64,000 bases of DNA from Aestuariibacter salexigens DSM 15300 (GTDB taxonomy: Bacteria; Pseudomonadota; Gammaproteobacteria; Enterobacterales; Alteromonadaceae). The notes beneath the pieces were generated by a model that searched no databases, had not been told where the DNA came from, and worked only from the letters and a program-made list of their open reading frames with translations. Numbering within the stretch: position 1 is the first letter of the stretch; each line of letters opens with the position of its first letter. Both the position numbers and the translations under genes were made by a program. Location: contig NZ_AUBH01000006.1 of NCBI RefSeq assembly GCF_000429145.1, forward strand, positions 186,001-250,000, given 5' to 3'. This document shows, piece by piece, positions 32,434 through 42,206 of this stretch.

Positions 32434-33783
32434 ATGAAAGAATTCGATTATATCTGTATCGGTGGCGGAAGCGGCGGCATAGCGTCAGCCAATCGCGCAG
32501 CACGTTATGGTAAACGCGCTGCGATTATCGAAGCAAAGGCGATTGGAGGTACCTGTGTCAACGTAGGTTGCGTACCTAAAAAAGCGATGTGGTTTGGCGC
32601 ACAGGTCGCCGAGGCGATTAATCGCTATGCACCGGATTATGGATTTGACCTCGAGGTAAATGGATTCAGCTGGAATACTCTGGTTGAAAGCCGCGAAGCC
32701 TATATATCCCGAATTCATCAATCCTACGACCATGTGTTGAACAACAATGGGGTTACCCTCATCAAAGGTTTCGCAAAATTTGTAGACAAACACACTGTCG
32801 AAGTCGATGGCGAGCGATACACGGCGCCCCACATCACTATTGCTACTGGCGGCAAGCCGATGATCCCGGACGTGCCGGGTGCTGAATATGGGATAGACTC
32901 GGATGGATTTTTTGCCTTACAAGAACAGCCCAAGCGGGTCGTTGTCGTCGGCGCCGGGTATATCGGTGTTGAATTGGCGGGCGTGATGCATTCACTCGGC
33001 AGTGAGACGCATCTGGTAGTGCGCAAGCACGCACTATTACGTAATTTTGACCCCATGCTATACGACACACTGATGGAAGTGATGGCCGATGAAGGTCCGA
33101 ACCTCCATACCCATTGTGCAACAGAGCGAATCGATAAAAATGCAGATGGCAGCCTGACAATCCATTTTACTAACGGCGCAAACATAGATACTGACTGTGT
33201 CATATGGGCAATTGGTCGGGTGCCGATGACCGATGGCATCGGCCTCGATGATATTGGTGTAGAGCGAGATCGTTGGGGCAATATCAAAGTTGATGAATAT
33301 CAGAACACCAGCGTGCCAGGAATCTATGCAGTAGGAGATAACATCGGCAAAGTCGCGCTTACGCCTGTTGCCGTCAAAGCGGGGAGACTGTTGTCGGAAC
33401 GGCTGTTTAACAATAAACCCGATGCCAAGATGGATTATGACACCATACCAACCGTCGTATTCAGCCATCCACCGATTGGCACAATTGGCCTCTCAGAGCC
33501 GGAAGCAGAGGAAAAGTACGGACACGGTAACATCAAAGTATACCGTTCAAGTTTCGGTGCCATGTATACCGCTGTAACCCGCCATCGTCAGGTCACACGA
33601 ATGAAACTCATTTGTGCAGGTCCTGATGAAAAAGTAGTGGGCTTGCACGGTATTGGCCATGGCATGGATGAGATCCTGCAAGGGTTTTCCGTAGCAATTA
33701 AGATGGGCGCGACTAAAGCGGATTTTGATGCCTGTGTGGCGATTCACCCTACGTCGGCTGAAGAATATGTCACGATGTCGTAA
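32434..33783 (+). CDS. gor: Glutathione-disulfide reductase
   Basis: Gor reduces oxidised glutathione with NADPH. The 449-residue protein has the FAD fold ([17 protein letters not shown]), redox-active C41 and C46 in [16 protein letters not shown], the NADPH fold [20 protein letters not shown] with the downstream Arg pair region, and the C-terminal base motif HPTSAEE. Length is normal. Its last 17 bases overlap the start of the next gene. Confidence 0.96.
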   Translation: MKEFDYICIGGGSGGIASANRAARYGKRAAIIEAKAIGGTCVNVGCVPKKAMWFGAQVAEAINRYAPDYGFDLEVNGFSWNTLVESREAYISRIHQSYDHVLNNNGVTLIKGFAKFVDKHTVEVDGERYTAPHITIATGGKPMIPDVPGAEYGIDSDGFFALQEQPKRVVVVGAGYIGVELAGVMHSLGSETHLVVRKHALLRNFDPMLYDTLMEVMADEGPNLHTHCATERIDKNADGSLTIHFTNGANIDTDCVIWAIGRVPMTDGIGLDDIGVERDRWGNIKVDEYQNTSVPGIYAVGDNIGKVALTPVAVKAGRLLSERLFNNKPDAKMDYDTIPTVVFSHPPIGTIGLSEPEAEEKYGHGNIKVYRSSFGAMYTAVTRHRQVTRMKLICAGPDEKVVGLHGIGHGMDEILQGFSVAIKMGATKADFDACVAIHPTSAEEYVTMS

Positions 33784-34417
33784 AGCCGGGTGTGTGGCCT
33801 TATTATGGGTCATCACCAATTTATTTTCGGCTGCCGCTCAGGAAACTAATATTGTGGTAGCGGGTGCTCACTGGCCAGATTATATTAATCCAGACGGCAC
33901 CGGTATTTATCTGACCCAAATACGCGAATCGTTTCCTGAAAACGTAAAGATAAAATGGGATGTTGGCGAGTTTGCCAGGGCCAGGCGGCTATTCGAATCT
34001 GGCCGAGCTGACATACTGATTGGTGCGTATCGCGATGATTACCCGCAAGAGTTATACCCCGATGCTCCACTTGATATTGAAAATGAGCTATTTGCTTATT
34101 TTCTTAAAAACGGCGTTCAATTCATCGAGTTAAGGAATCTTAACGGTACTATGATTGCCTGGCGCAGAGGTTACTCATTTGAGCATCTCATTCCAGACTA
34201 TAAAGGCCATTTTGACTACGAGGATTCACAGCTTGCTTACAGGTTGCTGTCAGTAGGCAAGATTTCAATCATCCTCGACTATGAACATAACGTCCCTGAG
34301 GGCATGAGAGACAAACTCAGCGCCTTCCCGGTGTTGCCACAACAGCCCATTTGGTTGGTTTTTCACAATACTGAACGCGGTCACATGTTGCGAAGCCTGT
34401 ATAAACAAGCAAATTGA
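33767..34417 (+). CDS. Exported binding-protein-like (SBP family 3-type) protein
   Basis: The 216-residue protein has a signal peptide ([20 protein letters not shown], cleaved near SAAAQE) and a fold reminiscent of small periplasmic solute-binding proteins of family 3: [22 protein letters not shown] at the front, then [16 protein letters not shown] and the second lobe. There is no ABC permease nearby. A longer reading from TTG 33725/ATG 33728 lies fully inside gor and lacks a signal peptide, so 33767 is chosen. It is 82 bases upstream of the REC/HD-GYP gene and could feed a signal to it or to a sensor kinase (speculative). Confidence 0.75.
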   Translation: MSRCRKAGCVALLWVITNLFSAAAQETNIVVAGAHWPDYINPDGTGIYLTQIRESFPENVKIKWDVGEFARARRLFESGRADILIGAYRDDYPQELYPDAPLDIENELFAYFLKNGVQFIELRNLNGTMIAWRRGYSFEHLIPDYKGHFDYEDSQLAYRLLSVGKISIILDYEHNVPEGMRDKLSAFPVLPQQPIWLVFHNTERGHMLRSLYKQAN

Positions 34418-34499
34418 AACGTTTGATTAACGAAATGGACACGTTAATAGATTGAACGGTCTATAGTTAGTGTTAGTGATATGTCGTGAGTAAATATCG

Positions 34500-36047
34500 A
34501 TGAGTAGTGATTTCCTGTTTGCTGAAGATGACGAGATTGAAGAGGTCGAAGAGGAAAAAGCCAAATGGCGCATTCTAATCGTCGATGATGAAGAAGAAGT
34601 CCACAACATCACCCGCCTGGTCTTAAGTGATTTCCGCTTTGATAATCGCTCTCTCGAACTGATAAGCGCCCACTCGGCTGCTGAGGCGAAAAAAATCATG
34701 CTCAGCGAAATTGGTGATGATATTGCCGTCGCTTTTGTCGATGTTGTCATGGAAACCTCTCATGCTGGCCTTGAATTTGTGCAATGGGTTCGTCAGGAAC
34801 TGGACAACCATAAAGTTCGATTGGTGTTGCGAACCGGACAACCTGGTGAGGCGCCTGAGGAGCGGGTTATCCATGATTACGATATCAATGATTATAAAAA
34901 TAAAACCGAGCTTACCGCGCTAAGACTCAAAACCGTTGTTTATTCGGCGCTGCGTGGATACAGGGATATTCTGACCATAGAGCGACATCGTGCCGGCCTG
35001 GAAAAAATCATCGCCGCCACCACAGAATTTATCGAGTGCGATACATTGCCTCAGTTTGCATCAGCCATCCTCAAACAAATTGTGGTGGTACTCGGCATCG
35101 AAACCAGTGACGTCATTTGTTGCGCAGCCGCTCGGGAAGCTACATCCAGTCGCGCTACAGTGAATGTTCTTGCCAGTAATATCGATTCAGAAAACAGCTC
35201 ACCAATTTGTAACCGCGTTGATCAGCGTTTACAGGATGCGCTAGACCGCAGGGAATCGATTCATGAGAGCGATTATTTTATCGGTTACTTCACTACCAAA
35301 CGTGGCAATGAAAATTTGCTGTACGTCGCCAGAGATAAAGATCTTGACCCTCTGCAGCACCACTTACTGGACTTTTTCGCACATAATATTGCGGTTGCTC
35401 ACGAGAATCTGAAATTACGTGAAGTGATCAGAGAATCGCAAAAAGAACTGTCCTATGTGATAGGTGAAGCAGTCGAAATGCGGTCCAAGGAAACCGGTAG
35501 CCATGTTAAACGGGTTGCTCATTACAGCTACTTACTCGCCAAACTTTACGGCTTGTCAGAGCAGCAAGCTGAAATGATCAAGCTGGCTTCACCGCTACAC
35601 GACGTTGGCAAAGTGGGGATACCCGACCTCATTTTGAATAAGCCCGGTCGTCACGATCAGCGTGAGGCGCAGATTATGCAAACGCATGCCAACATCGGCT
35701 ACGACATGCTGAAAAAATCAGATAATCCTATTCTTAATGTGGGTGCGGTGATTGCAAGGGAGCATCACGAAAGATGGGACGGGACAGGTTACCCGCGCGG
35801 TCTGGCAGGCGAACAAATTGACATTGCAGGACGCATCTCCGCCGTGGCAGACGTGTTTGATGCATTGGGAAGTCGCCGTTGCTACAAGGAACCCTGGTCG
35901 CTGGATAGTATTGTTGAGTTATTTGAGATGGAGAGAGGAAAACATTTCGACCCCAAACTTGTCGATCTCCTTTTACAAAATATTGACCAGTTTGTCGCGA
36001 TTCGAAAGGCCTTCCCCGACCCGGAGAATGAAAAGCCACACTCTTAA
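34500..36047 (+). CDS. Response regulator with DUF3369-like and HD-GYP phosphodiesterase domains
   Basis: The 515-residue protein joins an acidic N-terminal tail, a receiver domain (about 23-145, phospho-acceptor D81 in AFVDVVMET), a middle sensor-like domain of DUF3369 type (about 160-310), a linker helix and an HD-GYP domain. The HD pair is H367-D368 (LHDVGKVGIPD) and the signature HHERWDGTGYPRGL begins at residue 422, so cyclic di-GMP hydrolysis is expected. It opposes the diguanylate cyclase at 18146-20041 in function. No histidine kinase adjoins it. Confidence 0.93.
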   Translation: MSSDFLFAEDDEIEEVEEEKAKWRILIVDDEEEVHNITRLVLSDFRFDNRSLELISAHSAAEAKKIMLSEIGDDIAVAFVDVVMETSHAGLEFVQWVRQELDNHKVRLVLRTGQPGEAPEERVIHDYDINDYKNKTELTALRLKTVVYSALRGYRDILTIERHRAGLEKIIAATTEFIECDTLPQFASAILKQIVVVLGIETSDVICCAAAREATSSRATVNVLASNIDSENSSPICNRVDQRLQDALDRRESIHESDYFIGYFTTKRGNENLLYVARDKDLDPLQHHLLDFFAHNIAVAHENLKLREVIRESQKELSYVIGEAVEMRSKETGSHVKRVAHYSYLLAKLYGLSEQQAEMIKLASPLHDVGKVGIPDLILNKPGRHDQREAQIMQTHANIGYDMLKKSDNPILNVGAVIAREHHERWDGTGYPRGLAGEQIDIAGRISAVADVFDALGSRRCYKEPWSLDSIVELFEMERGKHFDPKLVDLLLQNIDQFVAIRKAFPDPENEKPHS

Positions 36048-36049
36048 CT

Positions 36050-37456
36050 TTAAAAAAGTTGGATAGTAGATGAACTGAGTAAGGTGTCACCCTTTTCTTC
36101 ATAAAAGAATAACTTCTGTAAGTAATGTGCGCCGTTCACCTCAATTTCATCAAACAGCTCAAAATGATTGTCTGGCAGTAATGGCCGCACATTATCCAAT
36201 GCCATCCCCTGTTTTAGCTCTCCCCATCGCCAACCAACATGATTCTGGCTACTTGTGTAAATTGATGACAATAAGCGAACATGCGAGATCGCGTATGTAT
36301 CGGCTTCAATGATCACGTGATTCGGATAAATCCAGTGACGCTTGCCAGGCTCAGTAAAATACTGGCCGATGGGTGCGGTTTTAATATCCTCCGGCGTCAA
36401 CGGCAGTCCTTGTTCATGACGTATGACTAACTCATACAACAAACCAAAAAAATCCGGCGTGACGGTTTTGGTAAACGACGTCAGTGTTGACTCTAGAGAA
36501 GCATGCTGAATGGAGAATGATTTAACAATGCCATTAGCGTCGCCACCGCTGTGATCAAGAAAGTATTCAACATCAAGATATAACTGAGCTTGTCCAACGC
36601 TTCTTTGTAATCTCTGTTGGCCCTGCTCGAAGGGAATGGACAGATGTGCGGCAAGTTGCTCGACTGGTGCATCGTATAGGCGCTGACCTTCGACGGTCCA
36701 GGGATGCTCGTCAAAGCGTTGATCAAAATTCAACAGGTTAACAAACTCGGTGCTCAGCCATCTATTCTGACTGGCAATTTCAACCAGCCGACTGTCTTGA
36801 AACAATAACCATAAAGAACGGCCAAACCCGAGTAATCCCTCTTTCGCTGACAATGCAAGTTCAACGCTCGGTTGCCCAAGCTTCGCTTTAACCTGCTTTG
36901 GTGTATCGCCGAAGTGTACGCCAGCAATGTCAGTTGTAGAAATAAGCTCTGCCGAATCGATGTCAGGATAGTCAAACCGTGCTTTCTCCGGCAGAGTTAA
37001 CTCAATCTCAAAGGCCAAACCTATCTTACCCAAAGATACGGCCTTTCCACCGCTCGCTGTTACGGGAGCAGCAACAAGATCTAATTCTTCGTTTTCATCG
37101 CATAGGGTGATTAATTGCGCATCCATCTCATAAAAGAATGCATCTGGTCCGATACGGCTATTGGCGTTTTGTGATGGTGAGATAATGCGGCTCGCGGTAA
37201 GGATAATGCCTTGCGCGGCGCGTTCATTGGCCATGTTGCGAATGGCCTCCAGCACCTTTTCTCGGGCAATATTCCGCTGCTCTTCGGTTAGTTTGGCATT
37301 CTCCATCAGCATCTTACGCTTGACGTTCACAGAATCGATAACGCGATAGTCACAGCGCGGATAATAGTCAAGAAACTCCACAGCACTTAGCGTGCTAGAA
37401 ACGCTCAGCAATAGGGCGGCAATCCAAAACCTGTGGTGGGTACTTCCTGTCGACAT
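36050..37456 (-). CDS. Exported protein of unknown function
   Basis: The 468-residue protein has a signal peptide (IAALLLSVSSTLSAVEF), a central segment with SAELISTTDIAGVHFGDTPKQVKAKLG that looks like a repeat of the kind found in small SmpA/OmlA-like domains, and a C-terminal half with a second GWRWGELKQGMALDNVRPLL block of similar character. No catalytic motif is seen. It converges on the HD-GYP gene with only two bases between the stops. Family not recognised. Confidence 0.75.
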   Translation of the reverse strand: MSTGSTHHRFWIAALLLSVSSTLSAVEFLDYYPRCDYRVIDSVNVKRKMLMENAKLTEEQRNIAREKVLEAIRNMANERAAQGIILTASRIISPSQNANSRIGPDAFFYEMDAQLITLCDENEELDLVAAPVTASGGKAVSLGKIGLAFEIELTLPEKARFDYPDIDSAELISTTDIAGVHFGDTPKQVKAKLGQPSVELALSAKEGLLGFGRSLWLLFQDSRLVEIASQNRWLSTEFVNLLNFDQRFDEHPWTVEGQRLYDAPVEQLAAHLSIPFEQGQQRLQRSVGQAQLYLDVEYFLDHSGGDANGIVKSFSIQHASLESTLTSFTKTVTPDFFGLLYELVIRHEQGLPLTPEDIKTAPIGQYFTEPGKRHWIYPNHVIIEADTYAISHVRLLSSIYTSSQNHVGWRWGELKQGMALDNVRPLLPDNHFELFDEIEVNGAHYLQKLFFYEEKGDTLLSSSTIQLF

Positions 37457-37639
37457 AAGGGTTCATCGCTTTTACAAAGTAAAGCAAAACATACAGCAAT
37501 GCAGATGCCTGTAAAAGTTTTGTGAACAAACCCAGGGTGAATTGGCGTATAGTAATTTACATGGCGTAAACTGATGCGTCATAAATAACGACAGTCATTC
37601 AGTGACAACAATAACGATACTGAATTCCCGGGAAACACT

Positions 37640-40600
37640 ATGAAAAATACCCTCACGCGAGCAGCCCTCGCGCTTGGCCTGGCGTTGTCTGTAAACTCAG
37701 GTCTCACATTTGCAGAGACAGAAACCTCAGATGGCGCAGCAGCAACTTCCAGCTATGAAGACTGGGATGTACTAAATCCACCTTTCGAGCTTAACTCTGT
37801 ATCCATAAATACTGACGAAACCACCTGGTCCAGTCTGGACATTACCCCAGATGGAAAGCATTTTGTTTTTGATATGCTGGGTAACATCTACATTGCCGGC
37901 ATCGACGGTGGTGAAGCCAGGTCTCTGACCAATGACTTTGCCTGGGACCTGCACCCCACAGTCAGTCCGGATGGCAAAAAGGTTGCGTTTATCTCAGACC
38001 GTGACGGTTTATCGAATATCTGGGTCATGGATATTGATGGCGGTAATCTGCGTCAGGTGACCAAAGAAAAGAAAAACCTGATCCACGCACCGAAGTGGAG
38101 CCCGGATGGCCAGTACATTGTGGCAATGAAGGGGATCATGTCCAGCCGCAGTATTCCGGCTGGCGAAATCTGGTTGTATCACCAGAGCGGTGGTGACGGC
38201 ATGAAAATCAAAGCCCGTCCGAGTGGCAACCGTGAACAGAACAACATTGCCGATCCAGCATTTTCGCCAGACGGCAAATACCTGTACTGGACACAAAATA
38301 CGGTGCCGGGCGCCGGATTTGAATATAACCGCGATCCATTACAGGGTATTTTCGCTATCACTCGCTACAATCGTGAAACGGGTGAAGAAGAGCGTTATAT
38401 CAGTGGCACCGGCGGTGCCGTCGTGCCTACTCCGTCTCCAGATGGCAAGCATGTTGCTTTCATTCGACGTATCAAAGATAAAACGACGTTATGGGTAAAA
38501 GATGTCCAGAGCGGAGAAGAAGCGCCACTATTTATGGGCCTTGAACGTGATATGCAGGAAGGCTTTGGTACAGAGGGTTACTTCTCTTACTTTGACTGGA
38601 CGCCAGATTCAGAGCACATCATGTTCTGGACAGCTGGCAAGTTCCATAAACTCAATGTAGAAGACCAGACACTGGCAACCTTGAATGTGTCAGTGAACAC
38701 AGAACTGCAATACGCAGATGCTGTTCGTTTTAATGTTGATGTGGCGCCAGATGAATTTGATATCAAAATGGTGCGCTGGGCGCAAAAGTCACCGGATGGT
38801 AAGTCTGTATTATTCCAGGCGCTGGGCAAACTCTACGTGCGGGATATCAAATCAGGCAAAACCAAACGCCTGACCAAGCAGAACGACCATGACGAATACT
38901 ATCCTCGTTATTCGCACGATGGTAAAAAGATTGTCTATACCACCTGGCACGATCAGGAGCTTGGCAGCGTTCGTGTCGTATCTGCAAGGGGTGGTCGCGG
39001 AGAAGTCATTACTGATGTAGCCGGCCATTATGTCGAGCCCAGTTTCTCAACAGATGACAATATGATCACATACCGTCGTTTCACTGGCGGTTACCTGCTG
39101 GATTCTCGTAATTCGGTTGAACCCGGCATTTATCTCCATGATCTGGAGGAAGAAACCAACACACGCATTGCCACATCAGGACGTGAGCCTCATTTTGCGG
39201 GCAACAGCGAGCGTGTCTATATCACCGAGTCCGTCCCCGGCACAGACTACCCTGAAACACAGCTGGTGAGTGTGAATCTGCAGGGTGATGATAAACGCGT
39301 ACACCTGTATGGCGGAGATATGGTACGCGAGTACCGCCTGTCACCTGACGGTCAATGGGTTGCGTTTGTACACCAATACAATGCGTTTGTTGCACCGTTT
39401 GCTGACAATGGCCAAAAACTGAATCTGGGGCCCAAAATGACCTCACTGCCGGTTAAGCAATTATCCAAGCGTGCGGGCGAATACTTAACCTGGTCAGCAG
39501 ACAGTCAGACTGTTGGCTGGTTCCACGGTCCTTACTTCTTTGAGCGCAGCCTGAATCAAGCCTTTGATTTTGTTGCTGGTGCCGCTGAGGATATGCCTGA
39601 GCCCGTCGAAGAAGGCCTGAACCTGTCGTTCAAGCAGACAACCGATAAACCTGAAGGCGTCAAAGCATTGGTTGGTGGTAATGTCGTCACCATGCGCGAC
39701 GCTGACAATGTGCAGGAAGTTATCGACAATGGCGTAGTCGTTATCGATGGCAACCGCATCGTGGCGGTAGGCAGTGCTGATGAGGTCAGTGTTCCCGATA
39801 ATGCGATGGTAATTGATACATCGGGCAAAACCGTTATCCCGGGTCTTATTGACACCCATGCTCACGGTGCGCAAGGTCGTGAAGAACTGATCCCACAACA
39901 GAATTGGAGCCAGTACTCTAACGTTGCGTTTGGCGTGACAACGATCCACGATCCTTCCAACGACACGACCGAAATTTTTGCCGCTGCAGAGCTGCAAAAG
40001 GCAGGCAAGATTGTTGCTCCTCGTATCTATTCAACCGGTACGATTCTGTATGGCGCAGAAGCACTTGGATATAAAGCCATCGTTAATAACTATGAGGATG
40101 CGTATTTCCACGTCAGACGTTTGAAAGACGTCGGTGCAATCTCGGTGAAAAGCTACAACCAGCCACGTCGCGATCAGCGCCAGCAAATTCTTAAAGCGGC
40201 CCGCGAGTTAGGAATGATGGTCGTCCCCGAGGGTGGGGGTAAGTTCCAGCAGAATATTTCTATGCTAGTTGACGGTCATACCGGTCTCGAGCACGCACTT
40301 CCAATCGCGCGCGGTTATGATGACCTAAGCGCGTTGTGGGGTGCCACAAAATTCGGTTACACACCAACATTTGTGGTCTCTTACGGCGGTATGATGGGCG
40401 AAGAATACTTCTATGACCGTAGAGAAGTGTGGAAAAACGAGCGTCTGATGCGCTACACGCCGTACTACATTGTCGACCGTCGTTCTATTCGTCGCCCCAC
40501 GGCACCTGACAATCAATACAATCACGTAGCCGTCGCAGAATATGCCAAAGAACTGCGTAATCGCGGTGTGGGCGTGCACATTGGTGCGCACGGCCAACGC

Positions 40601-40972
40601 GAAGGTCTGGCTGCGCACTGGGAGCTGGATATTATGCATCAGGGTGGATTCACGCCTTGGGAAGCGCTTCGCGGTGGCACTATTGATGGCGCCAGACACC
40701 TGGGAATGGATGCTGATATCGGCAGCATAGAAACCGGCAAACTGGCCGATCTGGTCGTCATTGATGGGGATGTGCTGAGTGATTTAAGCCGCAGTGAATA
40801 CGTCACTTATACCGTACTTAATGGTCGTGTATATGATGCTGCAACAATGAATGAGGTAGGCGGACGCGAGCGCAAGCCGTTCTTCTTTGAGGCACGCAAC
40901 CAGGCATTTATGCCTGCGGCCACACAGATGGCGGTAGACGCAAAAGCGAAACGTCACCACTGGGTACATTAA
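37640..40972 (+). CDS. Exported beta-propeller/amidohydrolase fusion protein
   Basis: This 1110-residue protein has a signal peptide (cleaved near TFAETE), an N-terminal TolB/PD40-type beta-propeller with repeated SPDGK-type blades (HPTVSPDGKKVAFISDRDG, SPDGKYLYWTQ, SPDGKHVAFIRR, SHDGKKIVYTTW, SPDGQWVAFVHQ), and a C-terminal metal-dependent amidohydrolase domain from about residue 660. Metal ligands include H740 and H742 in IDTHAHG, a later His in GHTGLEHALP, HIGAHGQREG, and the closing GSIETGKLADLVVIDGD. Such fusions are frequent in marine gammaproteobacteria and are thought to act on peptides or cyclic amides; the substrate here is unknown. A clear terminator follows at 40989. Confidence 0.9.
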   Translation: MKNTLTRAALALGLALSVNSGLTFAETETSDGAAATSSYEDWDVLNPPFELNSVSINTDETTWSSLDITPDGKHFVFDMLGNIYIAGIDGGEARSLTNDFAWDLHPTVSPDGKKVAFISDRDGLSNIWVMDIDGGNLRQVTKEKKNLIHAPKWSPDGQYIVAMKGIMSSRSIPAGEIWLYHQSGGDGMKIKARPSGNREQNNIADPAFSPDGKYLYWTQNTVPGAGFEYNRDPLQGIFAITRYNRETGEEERYISGTGGAVVPTPSPDGKHVAFIRRIKDKTTLWVKDVQSGEEAPLFMGLERDMQEGFGTEGYFSYFDWTPDSEHIMFWTAGKFHKLNVEDQTLATLNVSVNTELQYADAVRFNVDVAPDEFDIKMVRWAQKSPDGKSVLFQALGKLYVRDIKSGKTKRLTKQNDHDEYYPRYSHDGKKIVYTTWHDQELGSVRVVSARGGRGEVITDVAGHYVEPSFSTDDNMITYRRFTGGYLLDSRNSVEPGIYLHDLEEETNTRIATSGREPHFAGNSERVYITESVPGTDYPETQLVSVNLQGDDKRVHLYGGDMVREYRLSPDGQWVAFVHQYNAFVAPFADNGQKLNLGPKMTSLPVKQLSKRAGEYLTWSADSQTVGWFHGPYFFERSLNQAFDFVAGAAEDMPEPVEEGLNLSFKQTTDKPEGVKALVGGNVVTMRDADNVQEVIDNGVVVIDGNRIVAVGSADEVSVPDNAMVIDTSGKTVIPGLIDTHAHGAQGREELIPQQNWSQYSNVAFGVTTIHDPSNDTTEIFAAAELQKAGKIVAPRIYSTGTILYGAEALGYKAIVNNYEDAYFHVRRLKDVGAISVKSYNQPRRDQRQQILKAARELGMMVVPEGGGKFQQNISMLVDGHTGLEHALPIARGYDDLSALWGATKFGYTPTFVVSYGGMMGEEYFYDRREVWKNERLMRYTPYYIVDRRSIRRPTAPDNQYNHVAVAEYAKELRNRGVGVHIGAHGQREGLAAHWELDIMHQGGFTPWEALRGGTIDGARHLGMDADIGSIETGKLADLVVIDGDVLSDLSRSEYVTYTVLNGRVYDAATMNEVGGRERKPFFFEARNQAFMPAATQMAVDAKAKRHHWVH

Positions 40973-40988
40973 TCAATGTAAAAACATG

Positions 40989-41015
40989 AGGCGGCTTTCG
41001 AGCCGCCTTTTCTTT
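40989..41015 (+). terminator. Intrinsic terminator after the propeller amidohydrolase
   Basis: AGGCGGCT (40989-40996) and AGCCGCCT (41001-41008) pair perfectly around a TTCG tetraloop, followed by TTTCTTT. It lies between convergent genes and may work in both directions, though the minus-strand T-run is less regular. Confidence 0.9.
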
Positions 41016-41017
41016 AT

Positions 41018-42178
41018 CTAGCGGTAAACCTGCTTGTACAGTTCTATCATGGCGTTCTCATCCGGCACCAGAGGATTATTAGCTGGTGAGCCAGATGCCA
41101 GTGCCTGCTTAGCCATCAGTGCCAACTTATCATCGTATTCACCCTTAGCGATGCCAAACTCAGACATTGATGGCACGTGCAAAGTGTCGTTCACCTTTTT
41201 AAGAAACGTAACCAGCGCGGCATGACAGCTGGCATCATCGTCATCCACGTTTGCCAGTCCCATATGTCGGGCGCAATCCGCGTATCGTTGCGATGCACCC
41301 GCCAGTGAAAACTCAGTTATCGCTGGCAGCAACATGGCGTTACTCATACCATGCGGGACATGGAAATGGACCCCCAGAGGTCGACTCATACCATGTACCA
41401 GCGCCACCGAGGCATTCGAAAACGCAATACCGGCCAGACTTGCACCGAGCATCATGGCTTCTTTTGCGGCGCGATTATCCGCGTCAGTACAGGCATCAAT
41501 CAGGTTTGCGGAGATCATGCGCATCGCTGCAATAGCCTGCTGGTCACTATACGGATTAGCCTTTTTACTTACCCATGCCTCAATGGCATGAGTTAATGCG
41601 TCGATGCCGGTATCGGCTGCTACACGAAACGGCACGGTAAGGGTCAGCTCATAATCTATGATAGCAACTTTGGGCATCAGTCCAGGGCCCATGCAAAGCA
41701 TTTTTTCCGCCGACTCACTGTCGCTTATCACCGTAACACGGGTGCACTCCGACCCGGTTCCTGCGGTTGTCGGAATAGCAATAAGGGGCATGCTTTGCTG
41801 ATGGATAACATACGGCACCTTGTAGTCACGAATGTGACCACCGTGACTCGCCAGTAGTGCAATCGCTTTTGCACTATCAATGGCGCTGCCGCCGCCAATC
41901 GCAATCAGGCAGTCTGCATTCGCACGTGTAACCTGCTCAACAGCGCCGATAATTGATCTGTCATCCGGCTCAGGCATGACGTTTGAAAACACGTCTGCAT
42001 GAATCTGCTGCTCTGCCATCATTGTCTTTAACTTATCGGTAACACCTAATTCAGCCATAATGGGATCGGCAATAATAAAAGGGCGTATTACCCCCAACTC
42101 GGAGAGGATCTGAGGCAATTGCTGTATTGACCCGCCGCCAATCTTCATCATCGACGGTACATATATGTCTGCTGGCAT
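41018..42178 (-). CDS. Iron-containing alcohol dehydrogenase
   Basis: The 386-residue protein is a group III iron-dependent alcohol dehydrogenase (lactaldehyde reductase/1,3-propanediol dehydrogenase type). It has the NAD-binding GGGSAIDSAKAIALL, IPTTAGTGSECTRVTVI and the metal-ligand block DALTHAIEAWVSKKANP with a later VHGMSRPLGVHFHVPHGMSNA. A longer open frame extends upstream to 42337 but lacks homology-like features and overlaps the neighbouring gene; the ATG at 42178 has GGGAA at suitable spacing. The substrate alcohol is unknown. Confidence 0.92.
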   Translation of the reverse strand: MPADIYVPSMMKIGGGSIQQLPQILSELGVIRPFIIADPIMAELGVTDKLKTMMAEQQIHADVFSNVMPEPDDRSIIGAVEQVTRANADCLIAIGGGSAIDSAKAIALLASHGGHIRDYKVPYVIHQQSMPLIAIPTTAGTGSECTRVTVISDSESAEKMLCMGPGLMPKVAIIDYELTLTVPFRVAADTGIDALTHAIEAWVSKKANPYSDQQAIAAMRMISANLIDACTDADNRAAKEAMMLGASLAGIAFSNASVALVHGMSRPLGVHFHVPHGMSNAMLLPAITEFSLAGASQRYADCARHMGLANVDDDDASCHAALVTFLKKVNDTLHVPSMSEFGIAKGEYDDKLALMAKQALASGSPANNPLVPDENAMIELYKQVYR

Positions 42179-42206
42179 AGTATTCCCACATTCACATTTT
42201 TTAGAA

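Noticed and set aside
33725..33766. A longer N-terminus for the binding-protein-like gene inside gor
   Set aside because: It would add basic residues ahead of a good signal peptide, and the ATG at 33767 begins that signal peptide correctly.
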